64,000 bases of DNA. It comes from Nonomuraea africana (GTDB taxonomy: Bacteria; Actinomycetota; Actinomycetes; Streptosporangiales; Streptosporangiaceae). The notes beneath the pieces were generated by a model, which saw only the letters and a program-made list of their open reading frames with translations, had not been told where the DNA came from and made no database searches. Below, in pieces: positions 32,512 to 41,413 of this stretch; position 1 is the first letter of the stretch, and every line of letters starts with the position of its first letter. A program made the position numbers and the translations under genes. Where the stretch lies: NCBI RefSeq assembly GCF_014873535.1, contig NZ_JADBEF010000001.1, forward strand, positions 5,766,001-5,830,000, written 5' to 3'.

Positions 32512-33702
32512 CTACACGTACCGGGGGCGGCCGGCGAGGGCGCCGAAGCCGATCTGCACCACCAGCACGCCGATCAGCAGGAGGAAGGGCACCGTCCAGC
32601 CCCCGGTGACGTCGTGCAGCAGTCCGAACAGGAACGGGCCCGCGGCGGCCAGCAGGTATCCGAACCCCTGCGCCATGCCGGAGAGCTTCGCGGTGTCCTC
32701 ACTCGTCCGCGCCCGCAGCGCGATGGTGGTCAGCGCCAGCGAGAAGACGCTCATCCCCAGGCCGAGCAGCACCGTCCACAGCAGCGGTGAGAAGGACGGC
32801 GCGAGCAGCAGGCCGAGCAGCCCCGCCAGCCCGCACGCGCCCAGGCCCACGATCCATCCGCTCTGGCTGCCCCGCCTGGCCGCGAGCGCGGGCACCACCA
32901 GGCTGATCGGCAGCGCGAGCAGCGCCAGCAGCCCGAGCAGCAGCCCCGCTTCACCGCGGCTGACCCCTCCGACGTCCATGAGAACCCGGGGCAGCCAGCC
33001 GATCACCACGAACGCCAGGAGAGCCTGCAGGCCGAAGAAGACGGTGATGATCCAGGCCAGGCGGTTGCGCAGGAGCGAGCGCCCCTGCCGGTCCGCCTGC
33101 GCGGCGGCCCTGAACCCGCCCCTTCTCGCGGCGGCCGTCCACACCACCAGCGCCAGTACGGCAAGCGCGGCCCAGCTGGCCAGTGCCGGCCGCCAGCCCC
33201 CGAGCGCGGTGTCGAGCGGCGGGGTCAACGCCGACCCGAGCGTGGCGCCGAGCTGCAGCGAGGCGGTGTAGACGCCGGTCATCAGGCCGATGAGGGCCGG
33301 GAACGACTCCTTGACCACCACGGGGATCAGAACGCCCGCGAAGGCGATGCCGGCGGCGGCGACCAGCGTCCCCCCGATCATGAGGAGCGGGCCGTCCAGC
33401 ACGCGGACCACGAGTCCGCCCGCCAGCATGGCCAGCGCGATGCCGACCGCGGCGCCCACGCCCGCGCGGCGGGCGAGCAGGGGCGCGACCAGGCCGGCGA
33501 TCGCGAAGCACAGGACGGGAACGGTGGTGAGCAGCCCCGCCCAGGTCTCGCTCGCGCCGAGCGACCCGCGCGTCTCGTCCAGCAGCGGGCCGACGCTGGT
33601 CACCGCCGGGCGCAGGTTCAGCGCGGTGAGCGCCACCGCGACCGAGAACAGCACTCCCCCTGCCGCCACTCCGGGAGCGCGGTCCTGACATTCGACAGAC
33701 AT
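32512..33702 (-). CDS. MFS transporter, CynX/NimT family
   Basis: Membrane protein of 396 residues with 12 hydrophobic helices. The early block ALTALNLRPAVTSVGPLL is typical of the CynX/NimT family, whose members move cyanate, nitroimidazoles or other small anions by ion coupling. The substrate here is unknown. AAGGAGC lies before ATG 33702. It is convergent with the fusion protein gene (14-bp gap) and divergent from the NAGPA-domain gene across 179 bp. Confidence 0.85.
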   Translation of the reverse strand: MSVECQDRAPGVAAGGVLFSVAVALTALNLRPAVTSVGPLLDETRGSLGASETWAGLLTTVPVLCFAIAGLVAPLLARRAGVGAAVGIALAMLAGGLVVRVLDGPLLMIGGTLVAAAGIAFAGVLIPVVVKESFPALIGLMTGVYTASLQLGATLGSALTPPLDTALGGWRPALASWAALAVLALVVWTAAARRGGFRAAAQADRQGRSLLRNRLAWIITVFFGLQALLAFVVIGWLPRVLMDVGGVSRGEAGLLLGLLALLALPISLVVPALAARRGSQSGWIVGLGACGLAGLLGLLLAPSFSPLLWTVLLGLGMSVFSLALTTIALRARTSEDTAKLSGMAQGFGYLLAAAGPFLFGLLHDVTGGWTVPFLLLIGVLVVQIGFGALAGRPRYV

Positions 33703-33881
33703 CTCGCTCCTTCGGAACGCCCAAGACGGCCATCCAAGCACACGCGTCATCGCTGCCTTCACCGGCATCGGCTGGCTGGACAGATCGGACCATTCCCCTG
33801 GTTGTTCGCCGGCGTTTGGTTCGGGGACACTTGCGGCCCCTTGAATTCCCTGACACAGCAAGCGAACGACGAAGGACGCAG

Positions 33882-35432
33882 ATGAGCCGTAAAGCCATAC
33901 TGTCGGTGTCGGTGTCGGTGTCGGTGGCCGTGACGATGGTGACCGCGGCCATGGCCGGGCCCGCCGCAGGCGCGACACCGCCCGCCCCCGAGACCACCAC
34001 CGTGACCCCCGGAGTGACACTGACCTCGCTCTCCCTGGGCGCGAAGGACGCCGACGACTTCTGGACCGTCCACGTGTACCTGCCGGCCACGATCGACGGT
34101 CCGCTCGACGTGGCCGGCACGGCGCTCGGCTCGAGGGAGATCGCCGACCGGGTCGCCGCGGCGGTGCGCGACAAGGGCTTCGAACCGCGGATCGAGCAGG
34201 TCGACGCGCCCGGCTACGCGGATCACCCCGCGGGTGTGCTCGGCTGGATCGTGCGGGTCGGGCAGTATGCGACCAGCGCCGACGCGTCGGCCATGCTGAG
34301 GCGGATCAGGGCGGCCGGCTTCGCCGGCGGCACGCGCTACACCGCGCAGGACGGCGCCGACGCGGGCGCGCCGCAGCGGGTTCACGTGCTCCGCGTCGAC
34401 TTCCGCGAGTTCCGCGGCACCGTGGGCACCGACTTCGGTCCGGCACTCAACGGCACCGAGAAGCTGACCGACCTCGTCGCCGCGACGGGCGCCCTGGCAG
34501 GCGTCAACGCCCAGTGGTTCTACAACAGCGCCCCCGGCGGTCTGTACGTCAAGGACGGCAAGCTGCTCGGCTCGGCGACGCAGGGCCGCGGCGGGATGAG
34601 GATCACCCACGGTGGACGCCGGGTCGACGTGGACGCCTACACGGCACACGTGACGGTACGCGCAGGCGGCGAGTCCATGGAGATCGACGGCGTGAACCGC
34701 GTGCCTGGCGAGGTCTGGAACTGCGGCGGCGTCGGTGGCGATCTCCCGACCGAGAAGCCGCAGCACGACCTGAAGTGCACCGACGCCAGCGAGCTGGTGC
34801 GCTTCACCCCCGAGTGGGGAACGCCACCGGCCGGTGCGGGCGCCGAGGCCGTGCTCGACGCCCGCGGCAAGGTGATCGCGCTCAACACCTCGCGCGGCGC
34901 GAGCGTCCCGCCCGGCGGGTCGACGATCCAGGCCATCGGCGACAGCGCGAGCTGGCTCCTCGACCACGCGAAGCCCGGCACCAGGCTGACCGTCTCCGAG
35001 CGGGTCGAGGACAGCGCGGGCCGCCTGGTTCCGCTCACCCCCGACACCACGATCCTGCAGGTGGGTCCCACGCTCGTCCGTGACGGGCAGGTATCGGTCA
35101 ACGCGGCCGCGGACGGGCTGATCCGCGAGGGCACGGATCAGACGTTCACCTACAACTGGGCCGTCCGCGCCAACCCGCGCTCGATGATCGGCATGGATGA
35201 CCGCGGCAGGCTGATGCTGGTGGTCGTCGACGGGCGGCAGGCCGGCTACAGCGAAGGTCTCGGCATCGCCCAGACCGCCGCGTTGATGCGGCGGCTCGGC
35301 GCCGTCGAGGCGATGAACCTCGACGGCGGCGGCTCGAGCGTCATGGTCACGTCGGGCGCCGGCATCGTCAACCGGCCGTCGGACGCCACGGGCGAGCGCT
35401 CGCTCGGCAACGTCGTACTGGTCCGCCCGTAG
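33882..35432 (+). CDS. Secreted phosphodiester glycosidase (NAGPA) family protein
   Basis: Exported protein of 516 residues. The signal peptide (1-31) contains Ser-Val repeated four times, encoded by a hexanucleotide run. A SPOR-like region (about 65-150) follows, then the NAGPA domain (about 165-516) with NAQWFYN, LVVVDGRQAGYSEGLGI and MNLDGGGSSVM. The family removes sugar caps from phosphodiesters; bacterial members are thought to act on cell-wall or exopolysaccharide phosphodiesters. A SPOR-type module would bind peptidoglycan, but this assignment is tentative. Gram-positive secretion to the wall is expected. Confidence 0.84.
   Translation: MSRKAILSVSVSVSVAVTMVTAAMAGPAAGATPPAPETTTVTPGVTLTSLSLGAKDADDFWTVHVYLPATIDGPLDVAGTALGSREIADRVAAAVRDKGFEPRIEQVDAPGYADHPAGVLGWIVRVGQYATSADASAMLRRIRAAGFAGGTRYTAQDGADAGAPQRVHVLRVDFREFRGTVGTDFGPALNGTEKLTDLVAATGALAGVNAQWFYNSAPGGLYVKDGKLLGSATQGRGGMRITHGGRRVDVDAYTAHVTVRAGGESMEIDGVNRVPGEVWNCGGVGGDLPTEKPQHDLKCTDASELVRFTPEWGTPPAGAGAEAVLDARGKVIALNTSRGASVPPGGSTIQAIGDSASWLLDHAKPGTRLTVSERVEDSAGRLVPLTPDTTILQVGPTLVRDGQVSVNAAADGLIREGTDQTFTYNWAVRANPRSMIGMDDRGRLMLVVVDGRQAGYSEGLGIAQTAALMRRLGAVEAMNLDGGGSSVMVTSGAGIVNRPSDATGERSLGNVVLVRP
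33903..33926 (+). repeat. Hexanucleotide repeat in a signal peptide
   Basis: TCGGTG is repeated four times without error, coding Ser-Val four times in the hydrophobic core of the signal peptide of the NAGPA-domain gene. Slippage would add or remove two residues without breaking the frame. Confidence 0.85.
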
Positions 35433-35623
35433 ATCTGCCGGACGCTTTCCGGGGAGCAGGTGGAGGACCGCGCCTGCCGGATCGACGGGATCGACCCGGA
35501 GACCGGCAGGCGCCGGAAGCAGCGTGTCCGGCACGATCAGGGGGCTCCACGTCCGCCCCGGCGATCTCCACCGGCAGCGAGGAAGATCGACGAGTCGTTC
35601 GATCGGCCCGCCAACGAAGAAAA

Positions 35624-35649
35624 CCCCAGCCCGGTATACCGAGCTGGGG
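35624..35649 (-). terminator. Terminator downstream of tRNA-Lys
   Basis: On the minus strand CCCCAGC-CGG and its complement form a 10-bp stem with one mismatch around a TATA loop, followed by TTTTCTTC. It sits 12 bases after the 3' end of the tRNA. Confidence 0.75.
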
Positions 35650-35660
35650 GTTTCGTGCTG

Positions 35661-35734
35661 TGCGCCGCCAGGGACTCGAACCCCGGACCCGCTGATTAAG
35701 AGTCAGCTGCTCTAACCAACTGAGCTAGCGGCGC
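35661..35734 (-). tRNA. tRNA-Lys (anticodon CTT)
   Basis: A 74-nt cloverleaf. The acceptor stem is GCGCCGC/GCGGCGC, the D arm GCTC...GAGC, the anticodon stem GCTGA/TCAGC around loop CTCTTAA, giving anticodon CTT, and the T arm CGGGG-TTCGAGT-CCCTG. The discriminator base is A and CCA is not encoded. Its own terminator follows, so it is transcribed alone. Both halves are intact and no integrated element adjoins it. Confidence 0.95.
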
Positions 35735-35794
35735 CTGCGGGAAGAAATATACCCGGCTTCTCCACGCAGGTCGAATCAGCGCCAATCAGGGCCA

Positions 35795-36004
35795 CTACCC
35801 CTTGCCGGCCAGCCTGGCGTAGATGACCGTGTTGTCGACGTAGTGCCTGGTGCCGGTGTCGAACGCGCCGCCGCAGGTGATCAGCCGCAGCTCGGCACGG
35901 CCCGGGTCGGCGTACACCTGGTCGCCGGGAAAGCGGTCCTTCCCACGGCGAGGGCGGCGAGGGAGGCCACCACGCATACGGCGGCCTGTGGCGCGTCCCA
36001 TCAT
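35795..36004 (-). pseudogene. C-terminal fragment of a class F sortase
   Basis: The frame encodes KDRFPGDQVYADPG, LRLITCGGAFDTGT and HYVDNTVIYARLAG, the last third of an actinobacterial class F sortase including the catalytic cysteine in ITCGG. The rest of the enzyme (membrane anchor, catalytic histidine region) is missing; the preceding 22 residues are Arg-rich and unlike a sortase. Intact members exceed 180 residues. It is a truncated pseudogene left after a deletion. Confidence 0.68.
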
Positions 36005-36006
36005 GG

Positions 36007-36272
36007 CTATCGGGCGAAGACCTTGGCCATTCCGCCGCCGCCCGTGTGCGGGCCGCGGTGGCAGAAACGGTGGCCATGGTCCCAGCCGTGACCCCCGCCG
36101 CAGCCGTGGTCGTCGCCCCAGCCGTGGTCGCCGTCGTGGTCGCCCCAGTGACCGTCGTCGCCCATGGTGATCACGGTGGCGGGCGGGGGCTGTGCCGAAG
36201 CGGCGGTCGCTGTAGCGGGACGCCGACGCCGGAGGCCAAGATGAGGCCGGCGGCGACAACTGCGATACGCAT
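36007..36272 (-). pseudogene. Frameshifted gene for a His/Gly-rich exported protein
   Basis: ATG 36272 has an excellent GGAGG site and opens with the signal-like MRIAVVAAGLILASGVGVP. The frame then closes early. In the next frame the signal continues as ATATAASAQPPPATVI and leads to a His/Asp/Gly-rich stretch (MGDDGHWGDHDGDHG and GHGWDHGHRF) ending at 36007. One missing base near 36,220 explains both parts. Such small exported proteins often sit beside a class F sortase in actinobacteria, and here the sortase is also broken. Confidence 0.62.
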
Positions 36273-36489
36273 CGCGTTTCCTCCTTCAGTGACTGAGAAG
36301 TCATGCGAGGAAATCCCCTTATGTCTCGGCCACCGAACCGCGGAACCTGCTTCTTGTCCCGGTCATTACCGCAATAAGGCGGAGCGTCCATTATTGACGC
36401 GTTTCGTCACGATTCACAAATCCGCCTAATTCAGGATTTATTGTCATCAGTGCTAGAATAAAGTTCGGTCCCCGCAGACAGGAGCATCG

Positions 36490-37320
36490 ATGTTCAACTC
36501 GCCCGCCGACGTGAGCGAGCGCCTCGCCGCCGTTGACTACCTCTCCGACGACTCCATCGCCACCTCGGTGTTCCTGGCCGCCGCCCTCGGCAAGCCGCTG
36601 CTCGCGGAGGGCCCCGCCGGTGTGGGCAAGACCCAGCTGGCCAAGGCGGTCGCGCAGGCGACCGGCGCGAACCTCATCAGGCTCCAGTGCTACGAGGGGC
36701 TCGACGAGGCCAGGGCGCTGTACGAGTGGAACTACAAGAAGCAGCTCCTGCGCATCCAGGCGACGAGCTCGGACGACGACATCTTCTCCGAGGAGTTCCT
36801 GCTGGAGCGGCCGCTGCTCAAGGCGATCAGGAGCGCGGAGCCGACGGTGCTGCTGATCGACGAGACCGACAAGGCCGACGTCGAGGTCGAGGGGCTGCTG
36901 CTGGAGCTGCTGTCCGACTTCCAGATCACCATCCCCGAGCTGGGCACGATCGAGGCCACGCTGAGGCCGTTCGTGGTGCTGACCTCCAACGCCACGCGCG
37001 AGCTGTCGGAGGCGCTGAAGCGGCGCTGCCTCTATCTGCACATCGAGTACCCGACGCAGGAGCGCGAGCGCGACATCGTGCTGGCGCAGGTGCCGACGCT
37101 GCCGGGCGACCTGGCCGAGCAGCTGGCCAGGACGGTGGCCACGCTGCGGGCGCTGGAGCTGAAGAAGGCGCCCTCGGTCGCCGAGACCATCGACTGGGCG
37201 CGCACGCTGCTGGCGCTCGGCCGCGAGGAGCTCGACGAGAGCACCGTGGCGGGCACGCTCGGCGTGGTGCTCAAGCACGCCTCCGACCAGGCCAGGGCCC
37301 GGAAGGAGCTGGGCCTGTGA
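36490..37320 (+). CDS. MoxR-type AAA+ ATPase
   Basis: AAA+ protein of 276 residues. Walker A is GPAGVGKT at 41-48 and Walker B VLLIDETD near 117-124. Sensor 1 is LTSNATRELS, and arginine fingers lie in EALKRRC. It is closest to CoxD-like MoxR ATPases, chaperones that mature or insert metal into partner enzymes together with a VWA protein. The VWA partner is encoded next and overlaps by GTGA. No CO dehydrogenase or other obvious client is encoded nearby, so the client is unknown. A TAGAAT -10-like box lies at 36454-36459. Confidence 0.87.
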   Translation: MFNSPADVSERLAAVDYLSDDSIATSVFLAAALGKPLLAEGPAGVGKTQLAKAVAQATGANLIRLQCYEGLDEARALYEWNYKKQLLRIQATSSDDDIFSEEFLLERPLLKAIRSAEPTVLLIDETDKADVEVEGLLLELLSDFQITIPELGTIEATLRPFVVLTSNATRELSEALKRRCLYLHIEYPTQERERDIVLAQVPTLPGDLAEQLARTVATLRALELKKAPSVAETIDWARTLLALGREELDESTVAGTLGVVLKHASDQARARKELGL

Positions 37321-38642
37321 GCCTGGTCGACAGGCACGTCGGATTCGTGCACGCACTACGCGAGGCGGGGCTGCCCGTCTCGCTGGCCGAGGGGCTGGAC
37401 GCGGCGCGGGCGCTGCGGGTGATCGACCTGACCGAGCGTGAGTCGCTGCGCGCCGCGTACGCGGCGACGCTGGTCAAGAAGCCCGCCTACCGCCCGGGCT
37501 TCGACATGCTGTTCGACCTCTGGTTCCCGTCGTCGACGTCCGGCATGGACGGCAGGCCCGCCGACGACGCGCCCCTCCCCGACCTGCGGGAGCACCTGTC
37601 CAGGCTGCTGGCGGGCGCGACCGATCCCGAGATGAGGGAGTTCGCCAGGGCGATGGTCGAGCGGTTCGGCCGCCAGCCCGCCGCCGAGGGCCGCCAGAAC
37701 TGGTTCTCCTACAGCGTCATGCGCGCCCTGTCCCCCGAGACGCTCATGGCGCGCATCCTGCAGGGCGTGCCCCGAGGCGGCCTGGAGGAGAAGAGCACGC
37801 GCCAGCGCGTCACCGCCAACATCAAGCGCTTCGAGGACGCCGTCGCCACCGACGTGCGCCGCAGGATCGCCGAGGACTCGGGCATCGAGCGCATCGCGCG
37901 CTCCGCCGTACGGCCGCCCCTCGACCAGCTGGACTTCCTGCGGATCACCAGGGCGGACCTCGTCAGGCTGCGCAGAGAGGTCCATCCGCTGGCCCGCAGG
38001 CTGGCGGCGAGACTGACGATCAGGCAGCGGCACGGCAGGCGGGGACGGCTCGACTTCCGCAGGACCGTGCGGGCCTCGCTGTCGACGGGCGGGGTGCCGA
38101 TGGACCCCAGGTTCCGGCCGCCCCGCCCGCACAAGCCCGAGCTGGTCATCCTCTGCGACACCAGCGACTCGGTCTCCTCCTTCGCCCATTTCACGCTGCT
38201 GCTGACCTACGCGCTCAGGGAGCAGTTCACGAAAGTCCGGGCGTTCGGATTCGTGGACACCGTGGATGAGATCACCCGATTCTTCGCCCCGGGTGGTGAC
38301 GTGAGCGAGGCCCTGGCAAAACTCGCGACAGAAGCCAATATGTCACGCTTTGGTCGGACAAATTATGGGCGGGCATTCGAGGAATTCGCCGAGAAAGACG
38401 TCATCGGCCCGAAAACGAGCCTGCTCATTCTGGGCGACGCGCGTTCCAACTACCAGCCGCCCGCGCTCGACACGCTCAAGCGGCTGGTCAAGGACGCCAG
38501 GCACGCCTACTGGCTCAACCCCGAGCCGAGGCGGCAGTGGGACAGCGGCGACTCGCTCGCCACGTCCTACGGCTCGATCGTGCCGATGCGGGAGTGCCGC
38601 AACATCGCCCAGCTGGCGGAGTTCATAGAGCGGCTCGCCTAG
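37317..38642 (+). CDS. VWA domain-containing protein, CoxE-like
   Basis: Protein of 441 residues with a helical N-terminal half and a C-terminal von Willebrand factor A domain. The metal-ion adhesion site reads LCDTSDSVSS, an exact DxSxS, and is completed by a threonine in FGRTNYGRAF and the Asp in LGDARSN. It works with the MoxR ATPase. GTG 37317 overlaps the ATPase stop. The 3' end overlaps the convergent NERD gene by 20 bases. A short stretch at 38,230-38,420 is lower in GC than the rest. Confidence 0.86.
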   Translation: MSLVDRHVGFVHALREAGLPVSLAEGLDAARALRVIDLTERESLRAAYAATLVKKPAYRPGFDMLFDLWFPSSTSGMDGRPADDAPLPDLREHLSRLLAGATDPEMREFARAMVERFGRQPAAEGRQNWFSYSVMRALSPETLMARILQGVPRGGLEEKSTRQRVTANIKRFEDAVATDVRRRIAEDSGIERIARSAVRPPLDQLDFLRITRADLVRLRREVHPLARRLAARLTIRQRHGRRGRLDFRRTVRASLSTGGVPMDPRFRPPRPHKPELVILCDTSDSVSSFAHFTLLLTYALREQFTKVRAFGFVDTVDEITRFFAPGGDVSEALAKLATEANMSRFGRTNYGRAFEEFAEKDVIGPKTSLLILGDARSNYQPPALDTLKRLVKDARHAYWLNPEPRRQWDSGDSLATSYGSIVPMRECRNIAQLAEFIERLA

Positions 38643-39396
38643 CCAGCTCCCGCGCCGCGGTGCGGGCCAGCAGCTCGATCTGCTCCTCGGTCAGCACCAC
38701 CCGCTCCGAGCGCCTGATCAGCTTGGCCGCCATCGACGGCTTGAGCAGCGTGATGCCCTCGCCGTTCACCACGCCGCCGCGCGGCAGCCGCCCGCAGTGG
38801 ACGGCCAGCATCGGCTGGATGGTCAGCTTGATGCCGGTCTCCTTGCCGAGCAGTTCGGCGAAGGCGCCCGCGGCGGCGACCAGCGGCTTGGCCACGTGCG
38901 AGCCGAACTTCTCGCCGAAGAACAGCCGCCCGCCGTACGCGGCGATGTCGGTGTCGGGCGGCCACGACTCGTTGTCGATGATCCAGACCCCGCCGGGGCC
39001 GATGACCAGATGGTCGATCGAGGCCTGGCCGCGGATGGCCCTTCCCTGCAGGATGTGGTAGCCATGCCTGCTCAGGCCGCGCTTGAGCTTGCGCTGGGTG
39101 ATGACCTCACCGTGGCGGCGGCCCCGCCAGACGGAGGTGGCGTTGAAGTTGTGCCACACGATCGCCCAGTCGAGGGCGGCCACGAGGCCGGCGAAGAGCA
39201 GTCCGAAGACCGGTGACCACGGCAGGTCGAAGCGGATGGCCAGCGCCACGCCCGCGACGAATCCGAACCCTGCCTTGATCGCCCTGGAGCGCTGCCGGTT
39301 CTTCGCGTCCTCACGCCAGAACTTCTCGTACCACCACTGCGGGGACGAGCCAGTGAACTTCTCGTCCTGCTGCACGTAGATTGAACCACCGGGCAC
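38623..39396 (-). CDS. NERD domain membrane protein
   Basis: Protein of 257 residues. Two closely spaced membrane segments (about 42-80) are followed by a NERD domain (about 105-220) with QASIDHLVIGPGGVWIIDN. NERD belongs to the restriction-endonuclease-like fold and was named for nuclease-related proteins, but most bacterial members have no proven activity. Topology suggests a cytoplasmic domain tethered to the membrane. GTG 39396 has GGGGAG 9 bases upstream. Confidence 0.82.
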   Translation of the reverse strand: MPGGSIYVQQDEKFTGSSPQWWYEKFWREDAKNRQRSRAIKAGFGFVAGVALAIRFDLPWSPVFGLLFAGLVAALDWAIVWHNFNATSVWRGRRHGEVITQRKLKRGLSRHGYHILQGRAIRGQASIDHLVIGPGGVWIIDNESWPPDTDIAAYGGRLFFGEKFGSHVAKPLVAAAGAFAELLGKETGIKLTIQPMLAVHCGRLPRGGVVNGEGITLLKPSMAAKLIRRSERVVLTEEQIELLARTAARELARRAAL

Positions 39397-39516
39397 GGCA
39401 AACTCCCCGAGTTCAGTAGGTTAAACATGGATCTGCCACGCCGAAGATCCCTCGCCGGTCATGAGATACCCAAGGCAACCCTAACTTAGGCGTGATGAGC
39501 CCCTACCGGACACTCA

Positions 39517-39530
39517 ACCGACCAGTCGGT
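39517..39530. promoter_or_regulatory. TetR operator overlapping the promoter of its own gene
   Basis: ACCGAC-CA-GTCGGT is a perfect inverted repeat whose last base starts the -10 box TATGCT (39530-39535). ATG follows seven bases later, so the mRNA is leaderless and binding would shut it off. The same motif with two core changes stands before the acyl-CoA dehydrogenase operon. Confidence 0.68.
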
Positions 39531-39542
39531 ATGCTGGTGACC

Positions 39543-40121
39543 ATGGCACAGGATGAACCGGTCAGACAGCGACTGCTCGCGGAGGCGACGCGACTGTTCG
39601 CCGAACGCGGCTTCGAGAGCACGTCGGTGCAGGAGATCGTGGTCTCAGCCGGGGTCACCAAGGGGGCGATGTACCACTATTTCGACTCCAAGGATGATCT
39701 GCTGCACGAGATCTATGCCCGCGTTCTCCGGATGCAGATGGACCGGCTGACGCGGATCGCCGACGGACCCGGCACCGTGTCCAAGCGGCTGTACGCGGCC
39801 GCGGCCGACGTCGTGGAGACGACGGCCGACAACCTCGACGACTCCAAGATCTTCTTCAGGTCCATGCATCTGCTGGCCCCCGAGACGCAGAAGACCGTGC
39901 GGGCCGAGCGGCGCCGCTACCACGAGCGCTTCCGCGACCTCGTGGCCGAGGGGCAGCGCGAGGGCGTCTTCCGCGCCGACGTGCCCGCCGACATCGTGGT
40001 CGACTACTTCTTCGGCTCGGTGCACCACCTGGGCAGCTGGTATCACGTCGAGGGCCCGCTGACCGGCGCCCAGGTGGGCGCGCAGTTCGCCGACCTGCTG
40101 CTCACGTCGTTGCGGCCATAG
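39543..40121 (+). CDS. TetR/AcrR family regulator, probable acyl-CoA metabolism repressor
   Basis: Repressor of 192 residues. The helix-turn-helix (about 28-50) reads TSVQEIVVSAGVTKGAMYHYF and the rest is a helical sensor domain. Members with this style control fatty-acid or aromatic acyl-CoA genes (FadR/PaaR-like). Two signs support that here: an operator in its own promoter, and a nearly identical site (15 of 18 bases) at 46,958 before three acyl-CoA dehydrogenase genes. The ligand may be an acyl-CoA, but this is inference. Confidence 0.85.
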   Translation: MAQDEPVRQRLLAEATRLFAERGFESTSVQEIVVSAGVTKGAMYHYFDSKDDLLHEIYARVLRMQMDRLTRIADGPGTVSKRLYAAAADVVETTADNLDDSKIFFRSMHLLAPETQKTVRAERRRYHERFRDLVAEGQREGVFRADVPADIVVDYFFGSVHHLGSWYHVEGPLTGAQVGAQFADLLLTSLRP

Positions 40122-40149
40122 GGCGCGCGCCACTTCCCCGGTCGCGGGG

Positions 40150-41406
40150 TCAGGCGAACAGGGCGCGGCCCCAGTGGTCGCCGCCGTCCCGCACCCCTGG
40201 CGGGATGGCGAACAGGCCGCTGGAGATGTGCTTGATGTACTCGTTGAGCACGTCGTTCTTTGCCAGCGCCCGCTGCACCGGCACGAACTGGCGATGCGGG
40301 TCGCGCTGGTAGGACATGAAGAACAGCCCGGCGTCCAGGCGGCCGAGGCCGTCGGAGCCGTCCACGTAGTTGTAGCCGCGGCGCAGCAGCCTGGCGCCCC
40401 CGTTGTGGGCGGGATGCGCCAGCCGGACGTGGGCCACCTCGCCGATCACCGGCGCGCCGTCGGGGCCCTTCCTGGCGAAGTCGGGCTCGTCGAACTCCTT
40501 TTTCAGGCCGAGCGGCGCGCCTTCGCGCTTGTCACGGCCGAAGATGGCCTCCTGCTCGGCCAGCGACGTGCGGTCCCAGGTCTCGATGTGCATCCGGATC
40601 TTCCTGGTGACCAGGTAGGTGCCGCCGCGCATCCACGCGGGACCGTCCGCCTGCGCGACCCACAGGTGGTCGCGGAGCATCGTGGTGTCCTCCAGCTTCA
40701 GGTTGGCGGTGCCGTCCTTGAAGCCCATGAGGTTGCGCGGCGTGGCCTGCGCCCGGGACGTGGACGAGGTGCGGCCGAAGCCGAGCTGGGAGTATCGCAC
40801 CGACACCCGGCCGAAGCCGATCCTGGCCAGGTTGCGGATCGCGTGCACGGCCACCTGCGGGTCGTTCGCGCACGCCTGCACGCACAGGTCGCCGCCGGAC
40901 AGCTCAGGCAGCAGCGCGTCGCCGGGGAAGCGCGGCAGGTCGCGCAGCGCCTCCGGCTTCCTGTCCGCCAGCCCGAACCTGTCGTCGAACAGCGAGGCGC
41001 CGAACCCGATGGTCAGCGTGAGCTCGGCGGCGGGCAGGCCGAGCGCCTCGCCCGTGTCGTCGGGCGGGGCCTCCGGCACGCCGCCGACCGCGCCGAACGT
41101 CCCCGCCTCCTGCCCCTGGGTCATCCGGGCGGCGGCCGCCGTCCACTCCTGGAGCAGCGCGTCGAGCTCGGCGCGGCTGGTGGTGATCACGTCGAACGCG
41201 GCGAAGTGCAGCCGGTCCTGGGCGGGGGTGACGATGCCCGCCTGGTGCTCGCCGTAGAAGGCGACGGAGTCGATGGTCGAGGACGCGCTGACGGGCGCGG
41301 CCGTGGGCGCGTCGAGCAGCATCCTGGCGCCCGCGACGGACGCTCCCGCCGCGGCGACGCCCGCCGCGCCGAATCCGAGCAGTTTCCTGCGGCTGACCCC
41401 GCTCAT
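40150..41406 (-). CDS. efeB: EfeB, DyP-type peroxidase of the iron importer
   Basis: Haem peroxidase of 418 residues exported by the Tat path (SRRKLLGFGAAG). The DyP motif GFKDGTAN supplies the catalytic Asp, and WMRGGTYLVTRKIRMHIETWD belongs to the DyP core. EfeB oxidises Fe(II) or releases iron from haem outside the membrane for uptake by EfeUO. It is the last gene of efeU-efeO-efeB. The gap to efeO is seven bases. Confidence 0.92.
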   Translation of the reverse strand: MSGVSRRKLLGFGAAGVAAAGASVAGARMLLDAPTAAPVSASSTIDSVAFYGEHQAGIVTPAQDRLHFAAFDVITTSRAELDALLQEWTAAAARMTQGQEAGTFGAVGGVPEAPPDDTGEALGLPAAELTLTIGFGASLFDDRFGLADRKPEALRDLPRFPGDALLPELSGGDLCVQACANDPQVAVHAIRNLARIGFGRVSVRYSQLGFGRTSSTSRAQATPRNLMGFKDGTANLKLEDTTMLRDHLWVAQADGPAWMRGGTYLVTRKIRMHIETWDRTSLAEQEAIFGRDKREGAPLGLKKEFDEPDFARKGPDGAPVIGEVAHVRLAHPAHNGGARLLRRGYNYVDGSDGLGRLDAGLFFMSYQRDPHRQFVPVQRALAKNDVLNEYIKHISSGLFAIPPGVRDGGDHWGRALFA

Positions 41407-41413
41407 CGCGTCC

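Noticed and set aside
39473..39491. Third iron box before the tetR gene
   Set aside because: Best alignment gives about 12 of 19 matches with little symmetry, much weaker than the efeU boxes.
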